Source of the DNA: Xylophilus sp. GOD-11R
Lineage (GTDB): Bacteria; Pseudomonadota; Gammaproteobacteria; Burkholderiales; Burkholderiaceae_C
Direction of reading: 5' to 3'
Assembly (NCBI RefSeq): GCF_033546935.1
Contig: NZ_CP137854.1
Coordinates: forward strand, 186,001-250,000
DNA: 64,000 bases
In this document: in pieces, positions 35,040-45,072 of the stretch
Numbering within the stretch: the first letter of the stretch is position 1
Layout of the letters: every line of letters begins with the position of its first letter
Position numbers and translations under genes: made by a program
The notes under the pieces: generated by a model
Databases searched by the model: none
Seen by the model: the letters and a program-made list of their open reading frames with translations, nothing else
Told to the model about the DNA's origin: nothing

Positions 35040-37193
35040 TCAGTGCGGGTCGATGCGCTCGGCGGGCGCGGTCTTGCGGGGCGGCGCGGGCTCGGTGGCC
35101 GGGGGCGGTTCCGTGGTGGCCGCCTCTGGCACGGACGGTGCTGCCGGCGGCAGGGTTTCCGTGGCGGCCGGCACCGGTGCGGCACTGCTCTTGTCACGCC
35201 CCAGCGGCAGGAAGAAGGTGAGCGGCCGACGCAGCAGCCGACGCCAGATCGCGCCCCGGATCCGTGCCCGCGCCGGGCTGCCCACGTTCTGCGCGCGCAG
35301 GGCCAGCTGGAAGGCGAGGGCGAAGCTCACCGTCAGGTTGAGGGCGCCGATCAGCGGAATCGCGGCGATGCACATCCAGAACGCCGGCATGTGCACGCTG
35401 GCCAGTCCGTAGGTGACGGCCGCGCCGGCGATCTGGCCGGTGGACAGGGTCACGTGGCGAGCTTCCAGTCCAACTCCGACGAATGCCAGCAGCGGCGGCA
35501 CCATGCCCAGCATCACGCCCAGCGAGATGTTGGAGGCGAAGCCCGAGATGTGCTCGCGCATGAAGTGCGCCCAACGCGCCGCGCGCGCCTGGCCCAGCAC
35601 CCGGATGATGGCCGGGTTGAAGCGCATCGCCGATTCCAGGTGGTGCAGCACGAACCAGTTCTCGGCCCATCCGGCGATGATGCTGGCGGCGAACAGCAGC
35701 ACGCCGGTGAAGGCGGCGAAGAACATGGTCGGCCCCAACACGTTGAGCGAGGCCAGCGTGTGCGCGGCCTCGGCGGGCCGCACCAGCGGCTGTCCGCTCA
35801 CCGCCTGGATCGACCAGGCCAGCACCAGCATCACCGGAAAAACCGTCAGCACGTTGCCCAGCACCGCCGCCACCTGCGACCGCACCAGGTGCGTGACCTC
35901 ATCGACGAAGCGCTCGACACCGGCCTGGTTCTCGATCTGCCGCAAACGCGCCGCCATGGCCGGCGCGGTCATCGCCGGCTGCTTGGTGGCCAGGGTGCAG
36001 TGCAGCAACTGGATCAGCACGAAGCTGCCGGCATACAGCACGCTCGACCATACCCCGCCCCAGAACGCCGACAGCCCGAGCAGCACGAGGCAAAACTTGC
36101 CGATGACGGTGCCGGCGGTCAGCACACCGCCGCCGGCGGCCTGACGCAGCATGCGGCGGTAGGAATCGGCGTCGCGGGTGATGTAGTGCTCGCCGGTCTC
36201 GGCACTGCGTTCGGCCACCTTGGCGGCCAGCAACGAGGAGTTGGCCGCGACCAGCGCGCGCACGCTGCGCCGCTCCTGCCCGACCAGCACCAGCCGCGCC
36301 AGCAGGCGCGCGGCGGCCTGCGGCGGGCTCTCTGACAACACGCAATCGAGCAGTTCGCGAATGCGCAGAAGCCGTGCGCGCAACTGCCGCAGGCGGAACA
36401 CCAGCCCGACCGAAATTCCGTTTTCTTCGAGGTGGGCGTAGACACTGTTGGCCGCTTGCCGGCAGGCGTCGAGCCGTTCGCGCAACTGGTGCACCGCGGC
36501 GGCCAGGGCCTCGCCGTCACGGGGGCGGCGCAGTACCTCCATGCGCAGCCATTCGACATCCATCATCACGCCCTGGAACGGCCGCGCCAGCCGCGCGGCG
36601 TCGCCCATGCGCAGCCGCAGTTCGGGCGAGAAGCCCGTCGCGACGACCTGGCCGGCGCAGTAGGTGATGGCGTCGAGCAGCGTGTGCTGCCAGGGCGAGG
36701 CCACGACGACCGGCACCGCCGTGCCGCCGTCGAGGCGCGCCAGATCGGGCGGCGACAGCAGGTCGGCGATGCGGGCGAGCTGGTGCTGGTCGAGCGCGGC
36801 GATCCACTGCGCGTCGAAAGCCTCCGGCAGCGCCAGCGGAAACAGCTCGGCGGAATCGACCGTCTCGGGGCTTGCCGGCAGCAGCTTGCGGCGCATGCGG
36901 TCGGCGAATTCGCTGAAGAAGGCGGTGCGCGGAGCAAAGCCGAAATCGGCCAGCAGCGGAGTGGCGTCGACCGATTCCACCAGTTCATGCCACCAGAGCG
37001 CCAGCCGAAGCCGTGCACTCGGCTGGGTGGCCAGGGCGTCGAGCAGCAACTGCACCCGGCTGACAGCGGCTTGAGGATTGCTGCTCTTGCCGCGAATCCA
37101 TTCGAAAAGACCGATCAGCCAGAGATGGCGGTCGGCCAGGGGCGCCTGCGGATCGATGGTGTCGAGCAGGCTTTGAAGATCACGCTTGGACAT
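35040..37193 (-). CDS. Gcr-type 'site-specific recombinase' family membrane protein
   Basis: A 717-residue protein of the SpecificRecomb family. Despite the family name, it has no visible Tyr or Ser recombinase active site and looks like an integral membrane protein. The first ~370 residues are soluble and helical (LWLIGLFEWIRGKSSNPQAA, HLEENGISVGLVFRLRQLRA), followed by about six helices (from LTAGTVIGKFCLVLLGLSAF, via WAENWFVLHHLESAMRFNP, to MPAFWMCIAAIPLIGALNL) and a Pro-rich acidic tail. True function unknown. Start at ATG 37193, where the frame enters the conserved region. It is adjacent to apaG on the same strand, an arrangement I believe is common in Comamonadaceae. Confidence 0.82.
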   Translation of the reverse strand: MSKRDLQSLLDTIDPQAPLADRHLWLIGLFEWIRGKSSNPQAAVSRVQLLLDALATQPSARLRLALWWHELVESVDATPLLADFGFAPRTAFFSEFADRMRRKLLPASPETVDSAELFPLALPEAFDAQWIAALDQHQLARIADLLSPPDLARLDGGTAVPVVVASPWQHTLLDAITYCAGQVVATGFSPELRLRMGDAARLARPFQGVMMDVEWLRMEVLRRPRDGEALAAAVHQLRERLDACRQAANSVYAHLEENGISVGLVFRLRQLRARLLRIRELLDCVLSESPPQAAARLLARLVLVGQERRSVRALVAANSSLLAAKVAERSAETGEHYITRDADSYRRMLRQAAGGGVLTAGTVIGKFCLVLLGLSAFWGGVWSSVLYAGSFVLIQLLHCTLATKQPAMTAPAMAARLRQIENQAGVERFVDEVTHLVRSQVAAVLGNVLTVFPVMLVLAWSIQAVSGQPLVRPAEAAHTLASLNVLGPTMFFAAFTGVLLFAASIIAGWAENWFVLHHLESAMRFNPAIIRVLGQARAARWAHFMREHISGFASNISLGVMLGMVPPLLAFVGVGLEARHVTLSTGQIAGAAVTYGLASVHMPAFWMCIAAIPLIGALNLTVSFALAFQLALRAQNVGSPARARIRGAIWRRLLRRPLTFFLPLGRDKSSAAPVPAATETLPPAAPSVPEAATTEPPPATEPAPPRKTAPAERIDPH

Positions 37194-37204
37194 CGATAGT
37201 CGAA

Positions 37205-37603
37205 TCAGTGCAGCACCCGGGGGCCGTCGGTGCCGGCGGGGGCGTCGGCTTCGAGCACGAAGAGCGGAATCGGCACCTCGAAGCGATGGGCGTCCTCGGC
37301 CACGCAGAAATACGTGCCGTGCATGGTGCCGCTGGAGGCGCGCAGCTGGCAGCCGCTGGTATAGCGGAACGATTCGCCCGGCTGCAGCAGCGGCTGCTGG
37401 CCGACCACGCCGAGGCCCTTGACCTCTTCGGAGCGGCCCTGGGTGTCGCGAATGATCCAGTGGCGCGCGATGAGCTGCGCCGGTATGTCCCCGGTGTTGG
37501 TGATGGTGATGGTGTAGGCGAACCCGTAGAGCTGGTCTTCGGGCGCGGAGCGGTCGGGGAGATACTGCGGCGCGACGGCCACGGTGAACTGGTAGTTCGG
37601 CAT
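37205..37603 (-). CDS. apaG: ApaG protein
   Basis: A 132-residue single-domain ApaG protein with a fibronectin-III-like fold. Conserved segments are [20 protein letters not shown], followed by ARHWIIRD, then [20 protein letters not shown] and [20 protein letters not shown]. Its role is poorly defined; loss affects cobalt resistance and magnesium efflux in enterobacteria, and it may act with ApaH. It is divergent from rpe with a 101-base intergenic region, and the Gcr-type gene follows 11 bases after its stop codon. Length is normal. Confidence 0.95.
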   Translation of the reverse strand: MPNYQFTVAVAPQYLPDRSAPEDQLYGFAYTITITNTGDIPAQLIARHWIIRDTQGRSEEVKGLGVVGQQPLLQPGESFRYTSGCQLRASSGTMHGTYFCVAEDAHRFEVPIPLFVLEADAPAGTDGPRVLH

Positions 37604-37704
37604 CCGGCGATATTAGTCCGAGCTTTTGCGCGCCGGTGCTTCCGGAAGTCAGCCGCCTGCGCCGGCCGATACGTGCGGCGAGACTCCTGCGAGAATCGCG
37701 ACCC

Positions 37705-38394
37705 ATGAGCGCCGACCGACCCTACCGCATCGCCCCCTCCATCCTGTCCGCCGACTTCGCCCGGCTGGGCGAGGAAGTCTCCAACGTCGTCGCCGCCGGC
37801 GCCGACTGGATCCATTTCGACGTGATGGACAACCATTACGTGCCCAACCTCACCTTCGGTCCGATGGTCTGCCAGGCGCTCAAGCCGCACGCCAAGACGC
37901 CCGCCGGCGTGCCGGTGCCGATCGACGTGCACTTGATGGTCAAGCCGGTGGAGGCGCTGGCGGCCGCTTTCGCCGACGCCGGTGCCGACCTGATCAGCTT
38001 CCACCCGGAGGCCAGCGAGCACGTGCACCGCAGCGTGCAGGCCATCCGCTCGCGTGGCGTGAAGGCCGGGCTGGTGTTCAACCCCGCGACGCCGCTCGAC
38101 GTGCTCGACTGGACGATCGAGGAACTCGACCTGATCCTGATCATGAGCGTCAACCCGGGCTTCGGCGGCCAGAGCTTCATCGACTCGGCGCTGCGCAAGA
38201 TCGAAGCGGTGCGCAAACGCATCGAGGCCAGTGGCAAGGACATCCGCCTGGAAGTCGACGGCGGCATCAAGCCCGACAACATCGCCCGTGTCGCCGGCGC
38301 CGGCGCCGACACCTTCGTGGCGGGCAGCGCGATCTTCGGCAAACCCGACTACAAGGCGGTGATCGACTCGATGCGCGCCGCGCTCCGGTCCTGA
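37705..38394 (+). CDS. rpe: Ribulose-phosphate 3-epimerase
   Basis: A 229-residue TIM-barrel enzyme interconverting ribulose 5-phosphate and xylulose 5-phosphate in the pentose-phosphate pathway. All metal and acid/base residues are present: [77 protein letters not shown] and [12 protein letters not shown] 37705 is the family start. In related genomes rpe is followed directly by gph and trpE. Here 3.6 kb with katE and stress-type genes intervenes, and the 3' flank holds stem-loops. Confidence 0.97.
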   Translation: MSADRPYRIAPSILSADFARLGEEVSNVVAAGADWIHFDVMDNHYVPNLTFGPMVCQALKPHAKTPAGVPVPIDVHLMVKPVEALAAAFADAGADLISFHPEASEHVHRSVQAIRSRGVKAGLVFNPATPLDVLDWTIEELDLILIMSVNPGFGGQSFIDSALRKIEAVRKRIEASGKDIRLEVDGGIKPDNIARVAGAGADTFVAGSAIFGKPDYKAVIDSMRAALRS

Positions 38395-38436
38395 GTCCAG
38401 ACCCGCGAAAAGCCGCGCCGACGCCGGCGCGCGCGA

Positions 38437-38479
38437 CTGTGGGACCTCGCTGACAGGTCCCGCCCCCGATTCCCCACAG
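38437..38479 (+). other. Alternative stem-loops downstream of rpe
   Basis: GGGACCT (38441-38447) pairs perfectly with AGGTCCC (38455-38461) across seven bases. Overlapping it, CTGTGGG (38437-38443) pairs with CCCACAG (38473-38479). The two stems share the GGG and cannot form fully together. There is no T-run, so this is not a classic terminator. It could be an mRNA 3' end or a regulatory switch ahead of the small gene. Confidence 0.45.
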
Positions 38480-38619
38480 CCCCCGGATGTTTCAGGCTAC
38501 GGGGTGCTGCTGTACCCGTCGTTAACCTCTTTTCGGCTGGCCGGAATGCATTCGATGCGTCTGACGGTCAGCCAAAAAAAGACGGTAACGAAGCGGATCG
38601 GCATACGGGGGAACCAGCC

Positions 38620-38712
38620 ATGGATTGGGTTTTGTGGAGTGTCGCGGGCTTGATGGGCGTCATTGCCCTGACCGCCTTCGTCAACGCTCTCGAGAACTGC
38701 TTCGACTACTGA
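38620..38712 (+). CDS. 30-residue hydrophobic small protein
   Basis: A short frame with the sequence pattern of a single-helix membrane peptide: MDWVLWSVAGLMGVIALTAF, then a short polar C-terminus with one Cys and ending DY. GGGGGAA lies about six bases before the ATG, a strong ribosome site. It lies between the stem-loops after rpe and a 14-bp hairpin, with katE beyond. I do not recognise it. It could be a real small membrane protein or a leader peptide controlling katE. A frame this short could also be chance, but the ribosome site and helix composition argue for translation. Confidence 0.5.
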   Translation: MDWVLWSVAGLMGVIALTAFVNALENCFDY

Positions 38713-38720
38713 CATCGAGC

Positions 38721-38760
38721 GGCCCGTGCGCGCGGCCCTCGAAGTCCGCGCGCACGGGCT
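38721..38760 (+). other. Perfect 14-bp GC-rich hairpin between small gene and katE
   Basis: GCCCGTGCGCGCGG (38722-38735) is exactly complementary to CCGCGCGCACGGGC (38746-38759), with a ten-base loop and a possible G-T closing pair. No T-run follows, so factor-independent termination is unlikely. It may terminate with Rho, block RNA decay or regulate katE. Confidence 0.6.
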
Positions 38761-38784
38761 CTCACCCGCATGAAGGCGGCGCCC

Positions 38785-38800
38785 GATGCGGCGCCGCATC
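38785..38800. promoter_or_regulatory. Perfect 16-bp palindrome next to the katE ribosome site
   Basis: The 16 bases GATGCGGCGCCGCATC read the same on both strands and end directly before the CAAGGAA ribosome site of katE. As DNA it could be a repressor operator; as RNA it could cover the ribosome site. No matching second copy was noticed. Confidence 0.4.
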
Positions 38801-38817
38801 CAAGGAATCGAGACACC

Positions 38818-40995
38818 ATGGTGCAATCCAGGAACAGCGCGCGCGGCAAGACCAAGACGGTGGCGAGCGCTGCCGACAAGGTCCAGCAATTACAGGCCTA
38901 CGTGGACGAGCCGGCCCAGCTGCTCACCACCAACCAGGGCCTGCAGATTCCCGACAACCATAACTCATTGAAAGCCGGCCTGCGCGGCCCGACCTTGCTA
39001 GAGGATTTCATCCTCCGCGAGAAGATCACCCACTTCGACCACGAACGCATTCCAGAACGCGTGGTGCATGCGCGCGGCGCGGCGGCGCACGGGCATTTTC
39101 AGGTCTACAAGGCGCTGTCGGAATACACGACCGCCCAGTTCCTGAACGACACCGAGGCACGTACGCCGGTGTTCGTGCGTTTCTCCACCGTCGCCGGCTC
39201 GCGCGGCTCGGCCGACACCGCGCGCGACGTGCGCGGCTTCGCGGTGAAGTTCTATACCCAGGAAGGTAACTACGACCTGGTCGGCAACAACATGCCGGTG
39301 TTTTTCATCCAGGACGCGATCAAATTTCCGGACCTGATCCACGCGGTCAAGCCCGAGCCGCACAACGAGATCCCGCAAGCCGCCAGCGCGCACGACACCT
39401 TCTGGGATTTCGCCTCGCTCATGCCCGAAACCACCCACATGCTGATGTGGGCGATGAGCGATCGTGCCCTGCCGCGCAGCTACCGCATGATGGAAGGCTT
39501 TGGCGTACACACCTTCCGCATGGTCAACGGACGCGGCGAATCGCACTTCGTCAAGTTCCACTGGAAACCCAAGCTCGGCGTGCACGGTCTGGCCTGGGAC
39601 GAGGCGCAGAAGATCTCCGGCAAGGATCCGGACTTCCACCGTCGCGACCTCTGGGAGTCGATCGAGAAGGGCCACTTCCCGGAATGGGAGCTGGGCCTGC
39701 AGATCATGTCTCAGGACAAGGCATCGTCGCTGGGCTTCGACGTGCTCGACGCCACCAAGCTGATTCCCGAAGAGATGGTGCCGGTGATCCCGGTCGGCAA
39801 GCTCGTGCTCGACCGCAATCCGGACAACTACTTCGCCGAAACCGAGCAGGTGGCCTTTCACCCGGGTCACCTCGTGCCGGGTATCGACTTCACCAGCGAC
39901 CCGCTGCTGCAGGGGCGGCTGTTCTCGTACACCGACACCCAGCTGTCGCGCCTGGGCGGGCCCAACTTCCACGAGATTCCGATCAACCGCGGCGTCTGTC
40001 CGGTGCACAACTTCCAGCGCGACGGCATGCATCGCCAGACCATCGGGCGTGGTCAGGTGTCCTACGAGCCGAACTCGCTGGCCGCCGGCGCCGAGTTTCG
40101 GGTGGATGGTGGCCTGCAGGGTTTTCACAGCCAGCCCGACGACACGGTGGAGCCACCCAAGGTGCGCCGTCGCAGCCCGAGCTTCGACGACCATTTCAGC
40201 CAGGCGACGCTGTTCTGGAACAGCATGACGCCCGCGGAAAAAGAGCACATCGTGGCCGCCTTCCGTTTCGAGCTGGGCAAGGTTGCGACGGTGGCGGTGC
40301 GCCAGCGCATGGTCAACAACCTCGCGCATGTCGACGCACGACTGGCCAAGCGCGTCGCGGCGAACCTCGGCATCGAGCCGCCGGACGCCAAGGCGGCAAC
40401 CGGCCAGGCGGGTTTTCGCAATGTGCGCTTCGAGTTGCCGATCGAGCAATCGGCCGCGCTCAGCATGGCGCCGCGCCCGGACAAGGGTGGCATCCACACA
40501 CGCAAGGTGGCGATCCTGGCCGCAGACGGCGTTGACGTGGTGTCGCTGCGGCCGGTGCAGCAGGCGCTGACCGATGCCGGGGCCGAATGCATGGTGCTCG
40601 CGTCGCACCTGGGGGCGGTTGCCACATCCGGTGGGCGGCGCCTGGAGGTCGTCGCCACCGTCAAGGCGATGCCTTCGGTCATGTTTGACGCGGTCATCGT
40701 CGCCGGCGGGCGCGAGAGTGCGGACGCGCTGGCCAAGATGGGTGACGCGGTGCATTTCGTGCTGGAAGCCTACAAGCATTGCAAGCCAGTTTGCGCGATC
40801 GGGGAGGGCGTTGCACTGCTGTCGCTGCTCGGCATTTCGGCCGGGACGGGCAAGGGCGGGCTAGTCAATCATCCGGGCGTGGTGCTGGGCGAGAGCGGAT
40901 CGGAAGCGGGGCCGCAGACGGCGCAGGAACTGATCGCGGCGATGCTGGTACATCGGCACTGGGATCGGCCGGACATCGAGTCGGTTCCCGCCTGA
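38818..40995 (+). CDS. katE: Catalase HPII, large-subunit clade 2
   Basis: A 725-residue monofunctional heme catalase that disproportionates hydrogen peroxide. The catalase core (about 35-540) shows the active-site His in [16 protein letters not shown] (His84), the distal Asn in [14 protein letters not shown] and the heme-ligand Tyr in [14 protein letters not shown]. The last ~165 residues form the flavodoxin/GATase-like domain of large catalases ([20 protein letters not shown]). ATG 38818, with AAGGAA upstream, is preferred over ATG 38770, which would place the palindrome inside the coding region. In E. coli HPII is controlled by the stationary-phase sigma factor; no such promoter can be read here. 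It splits the usual rpe-gph neighbourhood. Confidence 0.95.
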   Translation: MVQSRNSARGKTKTVASAADKVQQLQAYVDEPAQLLTTNQGLQIPDNHNSLKAGLRGPTLLEDFILREKITHFDHERIPERVVHARGAAAHGHFQVYKALSEYTTAQFLNDTEARTPVFVRFSTVAGSRGSADTARDVRGFAVKFYTQEGNYDLVGNNMPVFFIQDAIKFPDLIHAVKPEPHNEIPQAASAHDTFWDFASLMPETTHMLMWAMSDRALPRSYRMMEGFGVHTFRMVNGRGESHFVKFHWKPKLGVHGLAWDEAQKISGKDPDFHRRDLWESIEKGHFPEWELGLQIMSQDKASSLGFDVLDATKLIPEEMVPVIPVGKLVLDRNPDNYFAETEQVAFHPGHLVPGIDFTSDPLLQGRLFSYTDTQLSRLGGPNFHEIPINRGVCPVHNFQRDGMHRQTIGRGQVSYEPNSLAAGAEFRVDGGLQGFHSQPDDTVEPPKVRRRSPSFDDHFSQATLFWNSMTPAEKEHIVAAFRFELGKVATVAVRQRMVNNLAHVDARLAKRVAANLGIEPPDAKAATGQAGFRNVRFELPIEQSAALSMAPRPDKGGIHTRKVAILAADGVDVVSLRPVQQALTDAGAECMVLASHLGAVATSGGRRLEVVATVKAMPSVMFDAVIVAGGRESADALAKMGDAVHFVLEAYKHCKPVCAIGEGVALLSLLGISAGTGKGGLVNHPGVVLGESGSEAGPQTAQELIAAMLVHRHWDRPDIESVPA

Positions 40996-41013
40996 GTCGG
41001 CAACTCGGCTGCA

Positions 41014-41047
41014 CAAAAAAAGGCCCCGCATGCGGGGCCTTCATTGT
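41014..41047. terminator. Bidirectional intrinsic terminator between katE and convergent small genes
   Basis: AAGGCCCCGC and GCGGGGCCTT form a perfect stem around a central AT. On the minus strand it is followed by seven T residues, making a strong terminator for the 41068-41334 gene. On the plus strand the tail is TTCATT, which is weaker but usable for katE. Confidence 0.88.
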
Positions 41048-41067
41048 GCCGATCGACTTGTCATCGG

Positions 41068-41334
41068 TCAGCGTTTTCGGTCGGGGTCCGGGGTGCCCTG
41101 GCGCACCTTGTCGTAGACCTGGTCCATGACCGGCCCCTTGTCGGTGTCCTGCTTGCCGGAGGCCGCGTCCTTTGCCGCCGCCCGGCTGACGCCGTTGGTC
41201 GACTGGCCCCCGGTCTGGCTGTCGGCAGAGGTGTCGTGCTCGTTGGGCGTGCGCGGCACCTGGCCGTCGTCGGAATGCTCACGCGCCGAGCGGGTCTCGC
41301 CTTTTTCTTTTTCGTTGGTCGATGGAGTCTGCAT
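41068..41334 (-). CDS. 88-aa hydrophilic, probably disordered protein
   Basis: An 88-residue protein rich in Asp, Glu, Gln, Ser, Thr, Lys and Gly with almost no hydrophobic residues until a short C-terminal segment (GPVMDQVYDKVRQG). I do not recognise a family. Composition resembles desiccation- or stress-associated hydrophilins. It lies 15 bases downstream of the glycine-zipper gene on the same strand, ends at a strong terminator, and sits beside katE, so a role in stationary-phase or stress survival is a guess from context. No signal peptide. Confidence 0.65.
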   Translation of the reverse strand: MQTPSTNEKEKGETRSAREHSDDGQVPRTPNEHDTSADSQTGGQSTNGVSRAAAKDAASGKQDTDKGPVMDQVYDKVRQGTPDPDRKR

Positions 41335-41349
41335 GGTGGTCGACCTTGC

Positions 41350-41835
41350 TCAGATGTCCATCGGGTACTGGCGCTGAGCGCGTTCCCAGGCGGCGCGGGT
41401 GGCGGGGCGTGCTTCGTCCCAGGACAGCTTGGACTCGCCACGGCGGCTGTCCCAGGTGTCGCGCAATTCGGCGTCGTAGGCGTCGAAGTCACGTTTGCGG
41501 TCACCAGCACCCCAGCCTTCGTAGCCGGCGCGGTAGGCGGGGGCGTAGTCGTCGTAGCCCAGGCCGTCGGTGTAGTAGGGCTCGCCGACGTATGCGTCGC
41601 GCCAGTAGGCGTCTTCAGCGGTCGGGTTGACGGCTTCGGCCGCGCCCTTGCCGGCCAGGCCGCCCACCACCGCGCCGATGACGGTACCGACCGCCACGCC
41701 GACCGGGCCGCCGGCCAGGCCCAGCGCCGCGCCGGTGATCGCACCGCCGCCGGCGCCGATGCCGGTGCCGATGGGGTGTGCGCCCGGCTCGTCGCTGATC
41801 GGGTCGCGGTTCAGGGATTCTTCACGTGCAGCCAT
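41350..41835 (-). CDS. 161-aa protein with glycine-zipper segment
   Basis: The first ~25 residues are polar. Residues ~24-62 form a glycine-zipper membrane segment (GTGIGAGGGAITGAALGLAG, continuing with GVAVGTVIGAVVGGLAGKGA). The remaining ~100 residues are acidic and aromatic with Tyr/Trp/Asp repeats (DAYWRDAYVGEPYYTD, SWDEARPATRAAWERAQ). Such proteins are common, uncharacterised stress genes in Burkholderiales. A predicted signal peptide is lacking, so its membrane is uncertain. ATG 41835 has AAAGGA nine bases upstream. It is co-directional with the 88-residue gene and divergent from gph. Confidence 0.75.
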   Translation of the reverse strand: MAAREESLNRDPISDEPGAHPIGTGIGAGGGAITGAALGLAGGPVGVAVGTVIGAVVGGLAGKGAAEAVNPTAEDAYWRDAYVGEPYYTDGLGYDDYAPAYRAGYEGWGAGDRKRDFDAYDAELRDTWDSRRGESKLSWDEARPATRAAWERAQRQYPMDI

Positions 41836-42004
41836 GATGGATGTCCTTTCCTTTGGTGTTGAGAAGGGGCGGCCGAAATGCGTGTCGCGGCGCGTCCCAC
41901 CGAAACATGCTGGGCGGCATCCATTCAGGCCTTGGTAGGACGGCAGTGCCGCGCCCTGTAGGAAGGTCCGGGCCGGAAGGCAAGGCCCCATTAGCATCCG
42001 GGCC

Positions 42005-42700
42005 ATGACCACGAACGTTCCCGCATCCCCTGCCCGCCGCTTCGACGCGGCCATCGTCGACCTCGACGGCACCATGGTCGACACGCTCGGTGACTTCGAG
42101 CAGGCGCTTGGCGCCACGCTCGAGGAGCTCGGCGGACAGCGCCTGCCGCTTTCGGCGGTGGCCTTGCTGGTCGGCAAGGGCTCCGAACATCTGGTGCGGT
42201 CCGCCTTGCCGCTCGCGGGGCTGCCGGACGCCGATCCGGCCGATGCATTGGCGCGGTATTTCAGGCACTACGACACGGTCAACGGCCAGTACTCGAACGT
42301 GTTTCCCGGGGTGCGCGAAGGTCTGCAGGCCTTGCGCGATGCCGGGCTGCGCCTGGCCTGCCTGACCAACAAACCCCTGGCCTTCGCGCGCGGCCTGCTG
42401 GAATCCAATGGCCTTTTGGTGCATTTCGACCACGTCTTCGGCGGTGACAGCTTCGCCGCGAAAAAGCCCGATCCGCTGCCGATGCGCGAAACCTGTCGCG
42501 CGCTCGGCAGCACACCCGAACGCACCCTGGCCATCGGCGATTCACGCAACGACGCGCAGGCGGCCGCGGGCGCCGGCTGCTCGGTCGCGCTCGTCGGCTA
42601 CGGCTACAACCACGGCGAGCCGATCGGCGCCGTACCGGCCGACTTCCACCTCGACTCGCTCGCCGACCTGGCGCCGCTGCTGGCGAGCCCGACGGCCTGA
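42005..42700 (+). CDS. gph: Phosphoglycolate phosphatase
   Basis: A 231-residue HAD-superfamily phosphatase hydrolysing 2-phosphoglycolate to glycolate. The DxD nucleophile motif is AAIVDLDGTMVDT (Asp19, Asp21), a helical cap domain follows (about 28-95), then LACLTNKPLAF (motif II Thr), the conserved Lys in FAAKKPDPLPM, and the acidic motif AIGDSRNDAQAA. It lies 22 bases upstream of the candidate trp leader peptide, the usual gph-trpE neighbourhood of this family, but its normal partner rpe is 3.6 kb away. Promoter presumably in the 169-base gap divergent from the glycine-zipper gene. Confidence 0.93.
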   Translation: MTTNVPASPARRFDAAIVDLDGTMVDTLGDFEQALGATLEELGGQRLPLSAVALLVGKGSEHLVRSALPLAGLPDADPADALARYFRHYDTVNGQYSNVFPGVREGLQALRDAGLRLACLTNKPLAFARGLLESNGLLVHFDHVFGGDSFAAKKPDPLPMRETCRALGSTPERTLAIGDSRNDAQAAAGAGCSVALVGYGYNHGEPIGAVPADFHLDSLADLAPLLASPTA

Positions 42701-42706
42701 CCCCAC

Positions 42707-42715
42707 TGCTACACT
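42707..42715 (+). promoter_or_regulatory. Candidate extended -10 promoter of the trp leader
   Basis: TGCTACACT fits an extended -10 element (TG-N-TATAAT-like). No good -35 hexamer lies 16-18 bases before it, which extended -10 promoters can tolerate. Transcription would start about at 42721-42723, right at the leader ATG, giving a nearly leaderless leader peptide. Confidence 0.35.
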
Positions 42716-42722
42716 CGAAGCC

Positions 42723-42809
42723 ATGTTCGTCCACCGCACATTACGTACAGGTCTCGCGGACCGGGGAGCCTGGCCCTGGCGCCGGCCGTACGTCGCCGTT
42801 TGCGCGTGA
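42723..42809 (+). CDS. trpL: Candidate trp leader peptide
   Basis: A 28-codon frame between gph and trpE ends MFVHRT...AWPWRRPYVAVCA and contains two Trp codons separated by one Pro codon (codons 17 and 19). Two Trp in so short a peptide immediately upstream of trpE is the hallmark of ribosome-stalling attenuation. The ribosome site is weak (GAAG). Three GCCGGC segments lie within and just after it, able to form alternative stems. Identification rests on position, Trp content and the stems. Confidence 0.6.
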   Translation: MFVHRTLRTGLADRGAWPWRRPYVAVCA

Positions 42810-42827
42810 CAGCCGGCTGACGCCGGC
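42781..42827 (+). promoter_or_regulatory. Candidate trp attenuator: three mutually pairing GCCGGC segments
   Basis: GCCGGC, which is self-complementary, occurs at 42781-42786 (overlapping leader codons 20-22, just after the second Trp codon), 42812-42817 and 42822-42827. Copies 2 and 3 form a hairpin with a TGAC loop, while copy 1 can compete for copy 2. A ribosome stalled on the Trp codons would cover copy 1. No T-run follows, so the final terminator would have to be Rho-dependent or act through translation. Confidence 0.45.
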
Positions 42828-42956
42828 AGCGGCAGCCCACTGCCCGGCGCGCGATGCGGTTCCTCCACCGCCCCCTCAAAAGACGAACCCCGGCCGACGG
42901 CCGCGCCCCCGCAGCGCGCCGCGAATACGCCGGGACCCATGCTGGAGAAATTCCTG

Positions 42957-44474
<1,518 letters not shown>

Positions 44475-44479
44475 GCGAC

Positions 44480-45058
44480 ATGAAACTCTTGATGATCGAC
44501 AACTATGACAGCTTCACCTTCAACATCGTCCAGTACTTCGGTGAACTGGGCGCCGAGGTGGAGGTGTTCCGCAACGACGAGATCACCGTCGACGGCGTGG
44601 CCGAGCGCATCGCCGCCGGCGTCGACCGGCTGGTGGTATCGCCCGGACCCTGTTCGCCAGCGGAAGCAGGCATTTCGGTGGCCGCGATCCAGACCTTCGC
44701 CGGCCGCCTGCCCATCCTGGGCGTGTGCCTGGGCCACCAGGCGATCGGCGCGGCCTTCGGCGGCCGCATCGTGCGGGCGCAGCAGCTGATGCACGGCAAG
44801 ACCAGCGAGATCACCACCACCCGAAAGGGCGTGTTCTCCGACCTGCCGGAGCGCTTCACCGTCAACCGCTACCACTCGCTGGCCATCGAAAAGAGCGCGC
44901 CGCCGCAGGTGCTGGACGTCACCGCCTGGACCGACGACGGCGAGATCATGGGCGTGCGCCACAAGACCCTGCCGATCGAGGGCGTGCAGTTCCACCCCGA
45001 ATCCATCCTGACCGAGCACGGCCACGCCATGCTCAAGAACTTCCTCGACGGCAAGTGA
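44480..45058 (+). CDS. trpG: Anthranilate synthase component II (glutamine amidotransferase)
   Basis: A 192-residue class I glutamine amidotransferase that supplies ammonia to TrpE. The catalytic Cys is in [14 protein letters not shown] (Cys83), and the His/Glu pair in [14 protein letters not shown]. The oxyanion region [11 protein letters not shown] is typical. It may also serve para-aminobenzoate synthesis, since no separate pabA is nearby. It starts six bases after the trpE stop codon with GGAG upstream; a GTG at 44471 overlapping the trpE stop is an alternative start. Confidence 0.96.
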   Translation: MKLLMIDNYDSFTFNIVQYFGELGAEVEVFRNDEITVDGVAERIAAGVDRLVVSPGPCSPAEAGISVAAIQTFAGRLPILGVCLGHQAIGAAFGGRIVRAQQLMHGKTSEITTTRKGVFSDLPERFTVNRYHSLAIEKSAPPQVLDVTAWTDDGEIMGVRHKTLPIEGVQFHPESILTEHGHAMLKNFLDGK

Positions 45059-45072
45059 GCCCGGACACCGAC

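Noticed and set aside
35040..37193. Reading the Gcr-type protein as a DNA recombinase marking a mobile element
   Set aside because: No Tyr or Ser recombinase active site is visible; the protein is polytopic, and no att sites or repeats flank it.
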